64,000 bases of DNA from G963663315 sp965208975 (GTDB lineage: Bacteria; Pseudomonadota; Gammaproteobacteria; Arenicellales; Poriferihabitantaceae): assembly GCA_965208975.1 (NCBI GenBank), contig CBDBQH010000003.1:868001-932000 (forward strand), given 5' to 3'. Shown piece after piece: positions 46,248 to 54,765 of this stretch. How positions within the stretch are numbered: position 1 is the stretch's first letter; every line of letters begins with the position of its first letter. Below the pieces are notes generated by a model. It did not search any database, had not been told where the DNA came from, and was given only the letters and a program-made list of their open reading frames with translations. A program made the position numbers and the translations under genes.

Positions 46248-47182
46248 CAAACCTCCGGCTTCATTCCTGATTTTGAACCAAACGACCCGGCCTTCCCTCT
46301 CGGAAACCTGAGTTTTTCCCGGCTCTCGTAGTACTTGTCCGCCACGCCCCTGGCCAGGTTTCGCACCCGACCGATGTATCTGGCTCTTTCTGTAACGCCG
46401 ATTGCACGGCGGGCATCCAGTAAATTGAACGTATGGGAGGCTCTTAAAACCTGTTCGTAAGCCGGCAGGGACAGATTTTGTTCCAATAGCTGACCGGCGG
46501 TGGTTTCGGCGCTTTCGAACTGTTCCCTCAAAACCCCGACATTGGCATGTTCGAAATTACAGGCAGACTGCTCCTGTTCATTTTGCAGATACAAATCACC
46601 GTATTGATATTGCCCCGCGGTGTCTGGTTTTTCGACCTGGTTCCAGGCCAGCTCGAATACCGAATCCACTCCTTGCAGATACATCGCAATGCGTTCCAGC
46701 CCATAAGTGATTTCCCCGCTCACGGGGCGACAATCGCGGCCACCGACCTGTTGAAAATAAGTGAACTGGGAAATTTCCATGCCATTCAGCCAGATTTCCC
46801 AACCCAGCCCCCAGGCCCCAAGCGTTGGGGACTCCCAGTTATCTTCAACAAAACGGACATCATCCCTGCACATATCCAGCCCCAGACGGGTCAATGACCC
46901 CAGATACAGGTCCTGAAAATCGTCCGGAGAGGGCTTCAGGATGACCTGGAACTGAAAGTAATGCTGCAATCGGTTGGGATTGTCACCATAACGTCCATCC
47001 GTGGGACGCCGGGACGGCTGGACATAAGCGGCGCGAATCGGCTCCGGCCCCACTGCCGCCAGGAAGGTCGCCGGATGAAATGTGCCGGCCCCCATCTCCA
47101 TGTCATAAGGCTGCATCAGCACACAACCCTGCTCCGCCCAGTATTGCTGGAGGGTCATGATCAACTGTTGAAATGTGAGCAT
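46247..47182 (-). CDS. glyQ: Glycyl-tRNA synthetase alpha subunit
   Basis: 311 aa class II synthetase catalytic subunit. Highly conserved YDMEMGAGTFHPATFL near 25-40 and YVQPSRRPTDGRYGDNPNRL near 54-73 (motif 2 region). It forms glycyl-adenylate. Upstream of and coupled to glyS. It starts 48 bp after the isomerase gene stop. Confidence 0.97.
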   Translation of the reverse strand: MLTFQQLIMTLQQYWAEQGCVLMQPYDMEMGAGTFHPATFLAAVGPEPIRAAYVQPSRRPTDGRYGDNPNRLQHYFQFQVILKPSPDDFQDLYLGSLTRLGLDMCRDDVRFVEDNWESPTLGAWGLGWEIWLNGMEISQFTYFQQVGGRDCRPVSGEITYGLERIAMYLQGVDSVFELAWNQVEKPDTAGQYQYGDLYLQNEQEQSACNFEHANVGVLREQFESAETTAGQLLEQNLSLPAYEQVLRASHTFNLLDARRAIGVTERARYIGRVRNLARGVADKYYESREKLRFPRGKAGSFGSKSGMKPEV

Positions 47183-47230
47183 ATTGTCGCCAATCGAAGA
47201 TATTTGAAGTGGATCAATCCGTCCGCAAGG

Positions 47231-48883
47231 TCAAATCGCCAACCCCAATCCGGTCATTTCCGCTAACCCCTGATGCAGACGGTCCAGCGCTTTTAGCCTG
47301 TCGCCTTTCAGTTCAATCCGCATGATCGGGCGCCCCTTGTTTTCAAGAACCCGATAATCACCATCCGCCTGGGCGCGATGAAGATCGCCGAAGCTGTATT
47401 CACGGCCCGGCACCGGCAAGGATTCAAACCCGGAGTCAGTAATCTGGATGAAGCAGCCACCCACAGGACCGCCCTTGTGTAATTGTCCGGTGGAATGCAG
47501 GTAGCGCGGACCGAAGCCCAAGGTTGTGGGCAAATCGAACCAACTGGATAACTGCGCCCTGATTTGCCAAAGACGCTCCCTGAGCGGCTCGAATCCTGGC
47601 AGCCAGGCCATCATGCCGAGATATTCAACCGCCGACAGGCTCGACCGGAAGCGCTCGAACACATCCACCAGCCGACTGTAGCAAGAGCCGTCCGCAAGGG
47701 CGTCACCGGCATAAAAAGTACAAAAATCGGTCTCCATCAAACTCCTGAATCCGACCGCCTGCGGTGAATCGACAAATGTCCGGGTCTGTCTTTTCGCCTG
47801 TTCCACATCCGGCTGGTTAAAGGGATTAACGTCCATCATCGCCGCCGCAAGGGCAGTCGCCATTTGCCAGCGAAAAAATTCCCTGGCGATATCATAAGGT
47901 TCCTGTAACGACCAGCTTGAATCCGCCGCCGGGGCAATCTGGCGAGCGCAACAGACATCACCGAAATCAGCGCCGATGCTTATTGTGAAGCTGCGGCCCG
48001 AGGTCTCCTGGCTGCACCCGGCCGCAGGGTCATCATAAACCGGAATCAGCCCCATGCCATTTTTGCCGGCGCTTTCGGCAATCAGTTGTTCAATCCAGCC
48101 CACCAGAGCCTGGAGCGGTTTCGCAGTATTCAGCCACATCTGATTCTTGCCCGCCAACGCATTGCCGCCCAGCAATCGGGCCAGCTCAGTGACCGTTGTG
48201 TCGTCCCCCGCTTTCACCTGGTCACAGAACTCCTTCAGATTTTCATACAGTAAATGCAGATCCACCCCGAGCAGCGCCGCCGGAACCAGGCCAAAGAAAC
48301 TTAAAGCCGAATAACGCCCGCCGATATCGGCGGGATTCAGAAATATACGGCAAAAATCCGACCTCAAAGCCTCCCGCTCAAGCAAGGACCCGGCATCCGT
48401 AATGGCGATAAATCGTTCACCCGGATTCTCATATTTCGCAGCGGCCCGATGATAAAACCAGGCCAACAGATCCATGGTCTCCAGCGTGGCGCCGGACTTG
48501 CTGGAAACAATGAACAAGGTCCTTTCAAAATCGAAATCCAGAGCGCTGATTTGCGCCGGAGAGGTGGTATCCACCACGCTCAGTTCCAGAAAACCGGGGC
48601 GACTGGCAAATACCCCGGCAAATACCCCGGCAAATACCCCGGCAGCCAGGCTTGACCCACCCATACCGAGCAAGACCACATGATCGTAGCGGCCGGATTG
48701 ACAGACTTCATCTGCCCAGGCGGACAGTGGCTCGATATGTTCGCGCATCCACTCAACCGCATCCAGCCACCCCATCCACTGGTCCGGCTCATCACCGTTC
48801 GCGAATGCGGTTTGCCACAGGCTTGCGTCCTTTCGCCACAACCGGCTCATCAGTTCTTCGGGATTCAGCATCTTCGTCTTCAT
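47231..48883 (-). CDS. Glucose-6-phosphate isomerase, of the type fused to transaldolase elsewhere
   Basis: 550 aa SIS-domain isomerase interconverting glucose-6-P and fructose-6-P. VVLLGMGGSSLAAGVF near 69-84, LFIVSSKSGATLETMDL near 123-139 and the ADIGGRYSALSFFGLVPAALLG segment near 185-206 match the Pgi half of Tal-Pgi fusion proteins rather than E. coli Pgi; here it stands alone. Just after the GGSS phosphate loop there is a 12-bp tandem repeat in frame (GVFA three times). Start ATG 48883 with GAGGAAG. Followed by glyQ, preceded closely by the LPS kinase gene. Confidence 0.87.
   Translation of the reverse strand: MKTKMLNPEELMSRLWRKDASLWQTAFANGDEPDQWMGWLDAVEWMREHIEPLSAWADEVCQSGRYDHVVLLGMGGSSLAAGVFAGVFAGVFASRPGFLELSVVDTTSPAQISALDFDFERTLFIVSSKSGATLETMDLLAWFYHRAAAKYENPGERFIAITDAGSLLEREALRSDFCRIFLNPADIGGRYSALSFFGLVPAALLGVDLHLLYENLKEFCDQVKAGDDTTVTELARLLGGNALAGKNQMWLNTAKPLQALVGWIEQLIAESAGKNGMGLIPVYDDPAAGCSQETSGRSFTISIGADFGDVCCARQIAPAADSSWSLQEPYDIAREFFRWQMATALAAAMMDVNPFNQPDVEQAKRQTRTFVDSPQAVGFRSLMETDFCTFYAGDALADGSCYSRLVDVFERFRSSLSAVEYLGMMAWLPGFEPLRERLWQIRAQLSSWFDLPTTLGFGPRYLHSTGQLHKGGPVGGCFIQITDSGFESLPVPGREYSFGDLHRAQADGDYRVLENKGRPIMRIELKGDRLKALDRLHQGLAEMTGLGLAI
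48606..48645. repeat. 12-bp tandem repeat inside the isomerase gene
   Basis: GGCAAATACCCC three times plus a partial fourth, an in-frame coding repeat giving Gly-Val-Phe-Ala on the minus strand. Copy-number change would add or remove four residues without breaking the frame. Confidence 0.9.
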
Positions 48884-48889
48884 CTTCCT

Positions 48890-49582
48890 CTACACCCGGA
48901 TATGCGCGAGTACCTGTTCAAAACGCCGGTACAACAATGGCCGCTCCTCCCAGTTTTCCAGAAACCGCATCTTGTCGCGCCGCAGCGCAAGCCGATGAAA
49001 AACCCCCCAGTGGTGTTGTCTGGCGCTGTCCAGGTCAATCACCATCAGGTCATCATCGCATACCAGCAGATTGGTCGCCTTCATATCGCCGTGGGACAAA
49101 TCATGGTCGCGGAAAATCTCGAACAATGCCGAAATTTCTCCCCGAATGGAGCGCAGTGGAATGGCCCAGTCTTCAACGCCGAGATAATCCGACAGTGTGA
49201 CGCTATCGACAAACCGACTGACATACCAGGAGCGCCCGGCAAACGGCCCCGACCGGCTCTCAACCACCGCAACCGGCTGTGCCACCCGCAGCCCCGCATC
49301 GCTGTATTTCTGCGCCATTTCAAGACAGTTCCTGGCTCGACTGGTCTGGAAATTTCTCCGCAGCAGATGCCACAGGTTTTTCGTATTGTATCGTTTGATC
49401 ATCAAATCACCCATTGCAGACGGCATCCGGTATAGCGTCGTGGCGCGGTCATGCTTGAACAGGATTGCGCCCGGCGGCGCGCCGCTTTTCCGTCCTTCAC
49501 TCTCCAGCCCTTCCAGAAGTTTTTCCAGGTCAACGCCAGCCAGCCGGGCCTCGGCGCTTTGGAACCGGATTTTCAATTTCAT
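48890..49582 (-). CDS. LPS core kinase-like protein (Kdo/WaaP family)
   Basis: 230 aa protein-kinase-like fold. DHDLSHGDMKATNLLVCDDD near 158-177 holds the catalytic HGDxxxxN, VIDLDSARQ near 180-188 the DxD metal motif, and LMIKRYN near 60-66 the ATP-binding Lys. Members phosphorylate Kdo or heptose in the inner core of lipopolysaccharide, on the cytoplasmic face. It lies 6 bp before the isomerase gene. A second, diverged kinase-like gene occurs at 57.3 kb. Confidence 0.83.
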   Translation of the reverse strand: MKLKIRFQSAEARLAGVDLEKLLEGLESEGRKSGAPPGAILFKHDRATTLYRMPSAMGDLMIKRYNTKNLWHLLRRNFQTSRARNCLEMAQKYSDAGLRVAQPVAVVESRSGPFAGRSWYVSRFVDSVTLSDYLGVEDWAIPLRSIRGEISALFEIFRDHDLSHGDMKATNLLVCDDDLMVIDLDSARQHHWGVFHRLALRRDKMRFLENWEERPLLYRRFEQVLAHIRV

Positions 49583-49640
49583 CGCATCATCAACTCATTG
49601 ACTCATCACCTCATCACCATACCCGGCGTTGCCGCTCCGT

Positions 49641-50531
49641 TCAGGATGTCAGCGCCTGCTCCACTTCCGCATATTTCTGTGCGGTTCTGGTGATGATCTC
49701 CTCCGGCAGTTGCGGAGCCGGAGGGGTCTTGTCCCAATCCAGGGTTTCCAGGTAATCCCTGACAAATTGTTTGTCAAAGCTCGGCGGGCTGGCGCCTGGT
49801 TGATACTGGGCCATCGGCCAGAATCGGGATGAATCCGGGGTCAGGACTTCATCAATCAAATGCAAGGTGTTGTTCTCATCAAGACCAAACTCAAATTTGG
49901 TATCGGCGATGATGACGCCACGGGCCGCCGCATAGTCCACCGCGCTCGTATAAATCTCCAGACTCAAATCCCGAACCTGCCCGGCCAGCTCCTCACCCAG
50001 CAGTTCGATCGTTTGCCGGTAACTGATGTTCTCATCATGAGCGCCCGCTTGCGCCTTGGTGGATGGAGTATAAATCGCTTCCGGCAAACGGTCTGCCTGC
50101 CGCAGATTCTCAGGCAGGGCAATCCCGCATACCGCTCCGGTCTTCTGGTAATCCTTCCAGCCCGACCCGATCAGATACCCCCTGACAATCGCCTCAATCG
50201 GCAACGGTTTCAGTTTTTTCACGACGATGCCGCGCCCTGCAAGCGCCCGCCGCTCCCCGGCGTCGGGCACAACCTGCTCCAGCGTCTTGTCACTCAAATG
50301 ATTCGGTATCAAGTTCGCGGTTCGATCAAACCAGAAATTCGCGACCCGCGTCAGTATCTCGCCCTTGCCCGGAATCGGTTGGGGCAGAACGACATCAAAG
50401 GCAGAAAGACGGTCGCTGGTGACGATCAGCAAATGATCTTCATCTACATCGTAAATATCTCTTACTTTCCCCCGGTGCAACAACTCAAGGTCAGCAAGGC
50501 CGGATTCAAACAGGGCTTGGCTCATATTCAT
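49641..50531 (-). CDS. purC: Phosphoribosylaminoimidazole-succinocarboxamide synthase
   Basis: 296 aa SAICAR synthetase of de novo purine synthesis, the longer form common in many proteobacteria. LLHRGKVRDIYDVDEDHLLIV near 18-38 is the glycine-rich ATP region, DRLSAFDVVLPQPIPGKG near 41-58, and IADTKFEFGLDENN near 208-221 carries the metal-binding Asp/Glu. Full length, between parC and the LPS kinase, same strand. Confidence 0.95.
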   Translation of the reverse strand: MNMSQALFESGLADLELLHRGKVRDIYDVDEDHLLIVTSDRLSAFDVVLPQPIPGKGEILTRVANFWFDRTANLIPNHLSDKTLEQVVPDAGERRALAGRGIVVKKLKPLPIEAIVRGYLIGSGWKDYQKTGAVCGIALPENLRQADRLPEAIYTPSTKAQAGAHDENISYRQTIELLGEELAGQVRDLSLEIYTSAVDYAAARGVIIADTKFEFGLDENNTLHLIDEVLTPDSSRFWPMAQYQPGASPPSFDKQFVRDYLETLDWDKTPPAPQLPEEIITRTAQKYAEVEQALTS

Positions 50532-50592
50532 TTTCTACAGGATATTTCAACAGGTAATTCCCCACAAGGGGTCAGTGGATTTTACAGGAACT

Positions 50593-52866
50593 TCATCTCG
50601 CAACGGGCGTAATCGAACGGACTCGACGAAATCCCTTCGGCAGGAACTTTCCTCTCTTTGCCCGACCGTCTACATAGTGGTCAAAATCGACAGGTTTCAT
50701 ATTCAGGTAGCGTTTGCCGCTGTCAATACGCAGGTTGTGACCTTCCTGGAAAACGGCGATATCCACCACGCACTCTTCACCCGATTGAAACTTCGCCGCC
50801 GGGATATTGATCAATCGTATGCCCTTGCCGCGGTTCAACCGAGCCACTTCACCGACGGTAAAAATCAATAATCTGCCAACGCTGGTAACCACGGCGATCC
50901 AGTCATCGTCAAAATCGGCGATTGCCCGGGGCGCCAGCACATTGGCCCCGTCGGGCACCCGCAAAATCGACTTGCCGGCCTTGATTCGGGTACTCATGTT
51001 CGAAAGCGCCGCGACAAATCCGTATCCGGCATCGGTGGCGAGCAGATATTGGGATTTTTCGTCACCCATCATCAGTCCCTGGAAGGTCGCGCCCGGCTGC
51101 GGCGTACAACTGCTGCTCAATGGTTCGCCAAAGCTGCGGGCAGAAGGCAAGTCGTGAGCGGCTATCGAATAGGTTCTGCCGTCCGAATCAATAGCGACCA
51201 GACTATCGCTGGTTTTCCCCTCAACCGAGCACAGGCTCTGATCTCCGGTCTTGAAGTTCAGCTTGTCTATTTCGACATCGTGGCCAGTCGCGGCCCGAAT
51301 CCAGCCTTTGGCGGACAACATCACGGTCACGTCCTTCGCTGGCGCCAGCTCACTATAATCCAATGCCTTAGCCGCTGTGCGCTCGACAATCGGCGATCTT
51401 CTGGAGTCGCCATACTCTTCGGCATCCGCCAGCAATTCATCCCGGACAACGGCTTTCAGTCGGGCTCTGGACTCCAGCAGGATGCGCAACTCGTTCGCTT
51501 CCTTTTCCAGTTCTTCCTGCTGCGACCGGATTTTCATTTCCTCGAGTCTCGCCAGATGGCGCAAACGGGTATCCAGAATCGCGTCCGCCTGTAGCTCGCT
51601 CAAGGCAAACCGCTCAATCAATGCCACTCTGGGGCCTTCTTCGTATCGAATAATCCGGATCACCTCATCCAGATTCAGAAAGGCAACCAGCAATCCCTGC
51701 AGAACATGAAGCCGGGACTGTACCGTATCATAGCGAAACTGCAACCGCCGCCTGACCGTGTCAATACGAAATTCAAGCCACTCCACAAGTAGCGTCTTCA
51801 GATCAAACACCTGCGGGCGACCATTCAGGCCAATCATGTTCAGGTTGACGCGATAGCTTTTCTCAAGATCAGTAATGGCGAACAGGTGCTGCATCAAAGC
51901 CTCCCGGTCCACCCGGTTCGAACGCAGCTCAATAACCAGCCGGGTCGGGAATTCATGATCGGATTCATCTCTCAGATCCATCACCATCGGCAATTTTTTC
52001 GCCAGCATTTGCGCGGCGATCTGTTCCTGAATCTTCGCCCCGGAAACGTGATAAGGCAGAGCCGTGACCACAATGTTGCCGTCCTCGCCCTGCCAGGCGG
52101 CCCGTTGTTTGATTCCGCCATAACCGGACTTGTAGATATCGAGTATTTCCTTCCGGCTGGAAATGATTTCCGCTTCGGTCGGGAAATCGGGGCCCTTTAT
52201 GTGTCGGCAAATCTGGCTCAGCGTACTTGCCGGCTCATCAAGCAATCGTACACAGGCCGTCACCACTTCGCGCATATTATGGGGAGGAATGTCGGTTGCC
52301 ATACCGACGGCAATACCTGAACCGCCATTCAACAATACATTCGGCAACCGCGCCGGAAGCTGCCGGGGTTCTTCCAGAGTGCCATCGAAATTGGGCACCC
52401 GGTCGGTGGTGCCCTGGCCTACTTCTTCCAACAGCAACCAGGCATAGCGGGTCAAACGGGATTCGGTATAGCGCATCGCGGCAAACGATTTGGGATCGTC
52501 CTGACTGCCCCAGTTTCCCTGACCATCAATCAGCGGATAGCGATAACTGAATGGTTGCGCCATCAAAACCATGGCTTCATAGCAGGAGGTATCGCCATGA
52601 GGATGGAATTTTCCCAACACATCGCCGACGGTGCGGGCGGACTTCTTGAATTTGGCGGTAGCGTGGAGTCCGAGATCGGACATGGCGTAGACAATGCGGC
52701 GCTGGACCGGCTTCAACCCATCCGTAATCGCGGGTAAAGCCCGGTCGAGAATCACGTACATTGAGTAATGCAAATACGCTTTCTCGGCGAACTCAGCCAT
52801 CGGCACCGCCCCGATTCTGGCTGGGGCTTCGGCTTCCGGCAGGGTTGGCGGGGACTTTCTTGCCAT
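50593..52866 (-). CDS. parC: DNA topoisomerase IV subunit A
   Basis: 757 aa. Breakage-reunion domain with VILDRALPAITDGLKPVQRR near 38-57, GKFHPHGDTSCYEAMV near 84-99 (quinolone-determining region; Thr stands where E. coli has Ser80, Glu84 position conserved) and AAMRYTESRLT with the catalytic Tyr near 130. A coiled-coil tower follows, then a C-terminal partial beta-pinwheel. Works with ParE to decatenate chromosomes. The parE gene is not in the window. It starts 2 bp after the moaB stop. Confidence 0.95.
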   Translation of the reverse strand: MARKSPPTLPEAEAPARIGAVPMAEFAEKAYLHYSMYVILDRALPAITDGLKPVQRRIVYAMSDLGLHATAKFKKSARTVGDVLGKFHPHGDTSCYEAMVLMAQPFSYRYPLIDGQGNWGSQDDPKSFAAMRYTESRLTRYAWLLLEEVGQGTTDRVPNFDGTLEEPRQLPARLPNVLLNGGSGIAVGMATDIPPHNMREVVTACVRLLDEPASTLSQICRHIKGPDFPTEAEIISSRKEILDIYKSGYGGIKQRAAWQGEDGNIVVTALPYHVSGAKIQEQIAAQMLAKKLPMVMDLRDESDHEFPTRLVIELRSNRVDREALMQHLFAITDLEKSYRVNLNMIGLNGRPQVFDLKTLLVEWLEFRIDTVRRRLQFRYDTVQSRLHVLQGLLVAFLNLDEVIRIIRYEEGPRVALIERFALSELQADAILDTRLRHLARLEEMKIRSQQEELEKEANELRILLESRARLKAVVRDELLADAEEYGDSRRSPIVERTAAKALDYSELAPAKDVTVMLSAKGWIRAATGHDVEIDKLNFKTGDQSLCSVEGKTSDSLVAIDSDGRTYSIAAHDLPSARSFGEPLSSSCTPQPGATFQGLMMGDEKSQYLLATDAGYGFVAALSNMSTRIKAGKSILRVPDGANVLAPRAIADFDDDWIAVVTSVGRLLIFTVGEVARLNRGKGIRLINIPAAKFQSGEECVVDIAVFQEGHNLRIDSGKRYLNMKPVDFDHYVDGRAKRGKFLPKGFRRVRSITPVAR

Positions 52867-52868
52867 AC

Positions 52869-53405
52869 TCAGGATTTCTTCACTTCCAGAAGTCGCGGCA
52901 TCATTTCAACCAGATTACAGGGACGGGTACGATAATCCAGTTGGTGAACGATCAGTTTATCCCAGGCCAGCCGCACCGCTGCGGTTGAACCCGGAAGAAC
53001 GAAAACATAAGTTCCGTTCGCGACTCCGGCCAAAGTGCGCGATTGCAGGGTCGAGGTGGCGATGTCATCGTAGGACAGAACCCGGAACATTTCCCCGAAT
53101 CCGTCCAGCGTCTTGTCAAGCAGGGGCGCGATGGCCTCCGGGGAACCGTCCCGGCCGCTGACGCCGGTGCCTCCGGTCGTGATCACGACCTGCACCGCCG
53201 GACACGCGATCCAGCTCGAAACCGCCGCCCGGATTTGATAAATGTCATCTGCTACGATCTGCCTTTCATGCAGCTGGTGGCCGGCGGCGGTCAACCGGCT
53301 GACCAGTGTATCTCCTGATTTATCATTACCTGCCGTTCGGCTGTCGGATATCGTCAGTACCGAAATCGTGGTCGCAATGAACTCACGTTTTACTGTATCT
53401 GGCAT
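52869..53405 (-). CDS. moaB: Molybdenum cofactor biosynthesis protein B
   Basis: 178 aa MPT-binding (MogA/MoaB) fold. SVLTISDSRTAGNDKSGDTL near 15-34, VVITTGGTGVSGRDGSPEAI near 73-92 and VFVLPGSTAAVRLAWDKL near 134-151 are the substrate-binding loops. It is thought to adenylylate molybdopterin. It is divergent from moaD-moaE with 74 bp between, and directly upstream of parC. Confidence 0.92.
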   Translation of the reverse strand: MPDTVKREFIATTISVLTISDSRTAGNDKSGDTLVSRLTAAGHQLHERQIVADDIYQIRAAVSSWIACPAVQVVITTGGTGVSGRDGSPEAIAPLLDKTLDGFGEMFRVLSYDDIATSTLQSRTLAGVANGTYVFVLPGSTAAVRLAWDKLIVHQLDYRTRPCNLVEMMPRLLEVKKS

Positions 53406-53479
53406 GGCTGGTCCCTGTGGCAGCTGAAGGAAGCGCTAAAATATGCGATAATCTGGTATTGGATCATTTTACCTTAAAT

Positions 53480-53710
53480 ATGGTTGTTACAGTAAGAACC
53501 TTTGCCAGCCTGCGTGAAAAGCTCGGGATTGACAGAAAACCAATAGATTTGCCAAAACCGATCACAGTAGCCGGAGTATGGGCGCTGATCAGCGAATCCA
53601 ATGCCCCGGAAAATCTGCTGTGTGCGGTCAATAAGGAATATGCGGCGTTTGACCGGATGGTTGCTGACGGTGATGAAATCGCTTTTTTCCCGCCAGTCAA
53701 CGGAGGATGA
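53480..53710 (+). CDS. moaD: Molybdopterin synthase sulfur-carrier subunit
   Basis: 76 aa ubiquitin-like protein from ATG 53480 (MVVTVRTFASLREKLG); the longer frame from 53417 has no support. It ends FFPPVNGG, the C-terminal Gly-Gly that is thiocarboxylated to donate sulfur to precursor Z. TGA 53708-53710 lies 1 bp before the moaE ATG, so the two subunits are translated together. Confidence 0.94.
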   Translation: MVVTVRTFASLREKLGIDRKPIDLPKPITVAGVWALISESNAPENLLCAVNKEYAAFDRMVADGDEIAFFPPVNGG

Positions 53711-53711
53711 A

Positions 53712-54173
53712 ATGTTGATTGAGATTCGACCATCCCGATTCGACCCCTGGCTGGAACTGGCCCGCTACCAGAACGACAGCGGCCTGCTGCCGGGTAGTTA
53801 CGGCGCCTGTAGCGCCTTCACCGGAACCATGCGGGACTTCAATCAGGGGGAACCGATCAACGACATGGTTCTCGAACATTACGCCGGCATGACGGAGAAA
53901 CTGCTGACCGACCATGCCGAACTCCTGATGTCATGCCATGGTCTGCTGGAACTTCTGGTCCTGCACCGTGTCGGCCGGGTCCTGCCGAATGATTCCATCG
54001 TTCTGGTCGCTACGTGGTCCGTACATCGCAAGGCCGCGTTCGAGGCCTGTCGCGAGATGATGGAACACCTCAAATCCCGCGCCACATTCTGGAAAAAGGA
54101 AACCCTGAAGGAGACCCTGAAAGACCCGTCCAATTCCGCCCGCCAGCGCTGGGTAGATAATATCTCAGGCTAG
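53712..54173 (+). CDS. moaE: Molybdopterin synthase catalytic subunit
   Basis: 153 aa from ATG 53712, with GGAGG overlapping the moaD end. GACSAFTGTMRDFNQGEPI near 30-48, LEHYAGMTEKLL near 54-65, HRVGRVLPNDSIVLVATWS near 86-104 and FWKKETLKE near 127-135 (catalytic Lys) match MoaE. It joins MoaD to convert cPMP to molybdopterin. Confidence 0.94.
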   Translation: MLIEIRPSRFDPWLELARYQNDSGLLPGSYGACSAFTGTMRDFNQGEPINDMVLEHYAGMTEKLLTDHAELLMSCHGLLELLVLHRVGRVLPNDSIVLVATWSVHRKAAFEACREMMEHLKSRATFWKKETLKETLKDPSNSARQRWVDNISG

Positions 54174-54213
54174 ATTCGATTGCCCATGCCCGGCGCGGGA
54201 TAGCCGCCAGATA

Positions 54214-54747
54214 TTATAAAAACGGCTCTACCATGCGGCTCAGTTGCGGGTAGTCGAGCTTGCCGAGACGGGTACTCACGAGTTGACCGTCGCGGTCGAA
54301 GATCACCGTAAACGGGAGCGCTCCGGCATTATCGTTACCGTGAGAAGCCAGCAATTCATTGCTGCCGACAATGGCAACCAGAGACGGGTAATTGATACCG
54401 ATCTCATCGCCAAAGGCACGGGCCGAATCCAGCAGATCATGGGCAATCCCGACCACCTGTACGCCTTGTACGGACATTGCGGCATTGAATTCAATCAGCA
54501 TCGGAATTTCCTCCAGACAGGGGGGGCACCAGGTTGCCCAATGATTGACCACCACCACCTGTCCGAGCCATTCCTCGCCTGTACGGAGTTTCTTGCGGAC
54601 ATCCGGCAATTCCAGTTGCTGCAATACAGCCGTCGGCGCGTTATGGCGCGGGGAAAACTGTTTAACGCCGAGCCAGCCGCCAGCCAGCATGAAAATCAGG
54701 GCGAAAATCCCGAGCAGCCAGTTTTTTCTCAAAACGCCATCCTCCAA
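54214..54747 (-). CDS. TlpA-like periplasmic thioredoxin
   Basis: 177 aa. An N-terminal signal anchor (NWLLGIFALIFMLAGGWLGV) is followed by a thioredoxin fold with NHWATWCPPCLEEIPML near 68-84 (WCPPC redox motif) and a late cis-Pro region GALPFTVIFD near 142-151. It reduces disulfides in periplasmic clients, for example during cytochrome c maturation. It lies 18 bp after dsbD on the same strand, and DsbD is the likely electron donor. Confidence 0.88.
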   Translation of the reverse strand: MEDGVLRKNWLLGIFALIFMLAGGWLGVKQFSPRHNAPTAVLQQLELPDVRKKLRTGEEWLGQVVVVNHWATWCPPCLEEIPMLIEFNAAMSVQGVQVVGIAHDLLDSARAFGDEIGINYPSLVAIVGSNELLASHGNDNAGALPFTVIFDRDGQLVSTRLGKLDYPQLSRMVEPFL

Positions 54748-54765
54748 TCAGTGTTTCAATTACAG

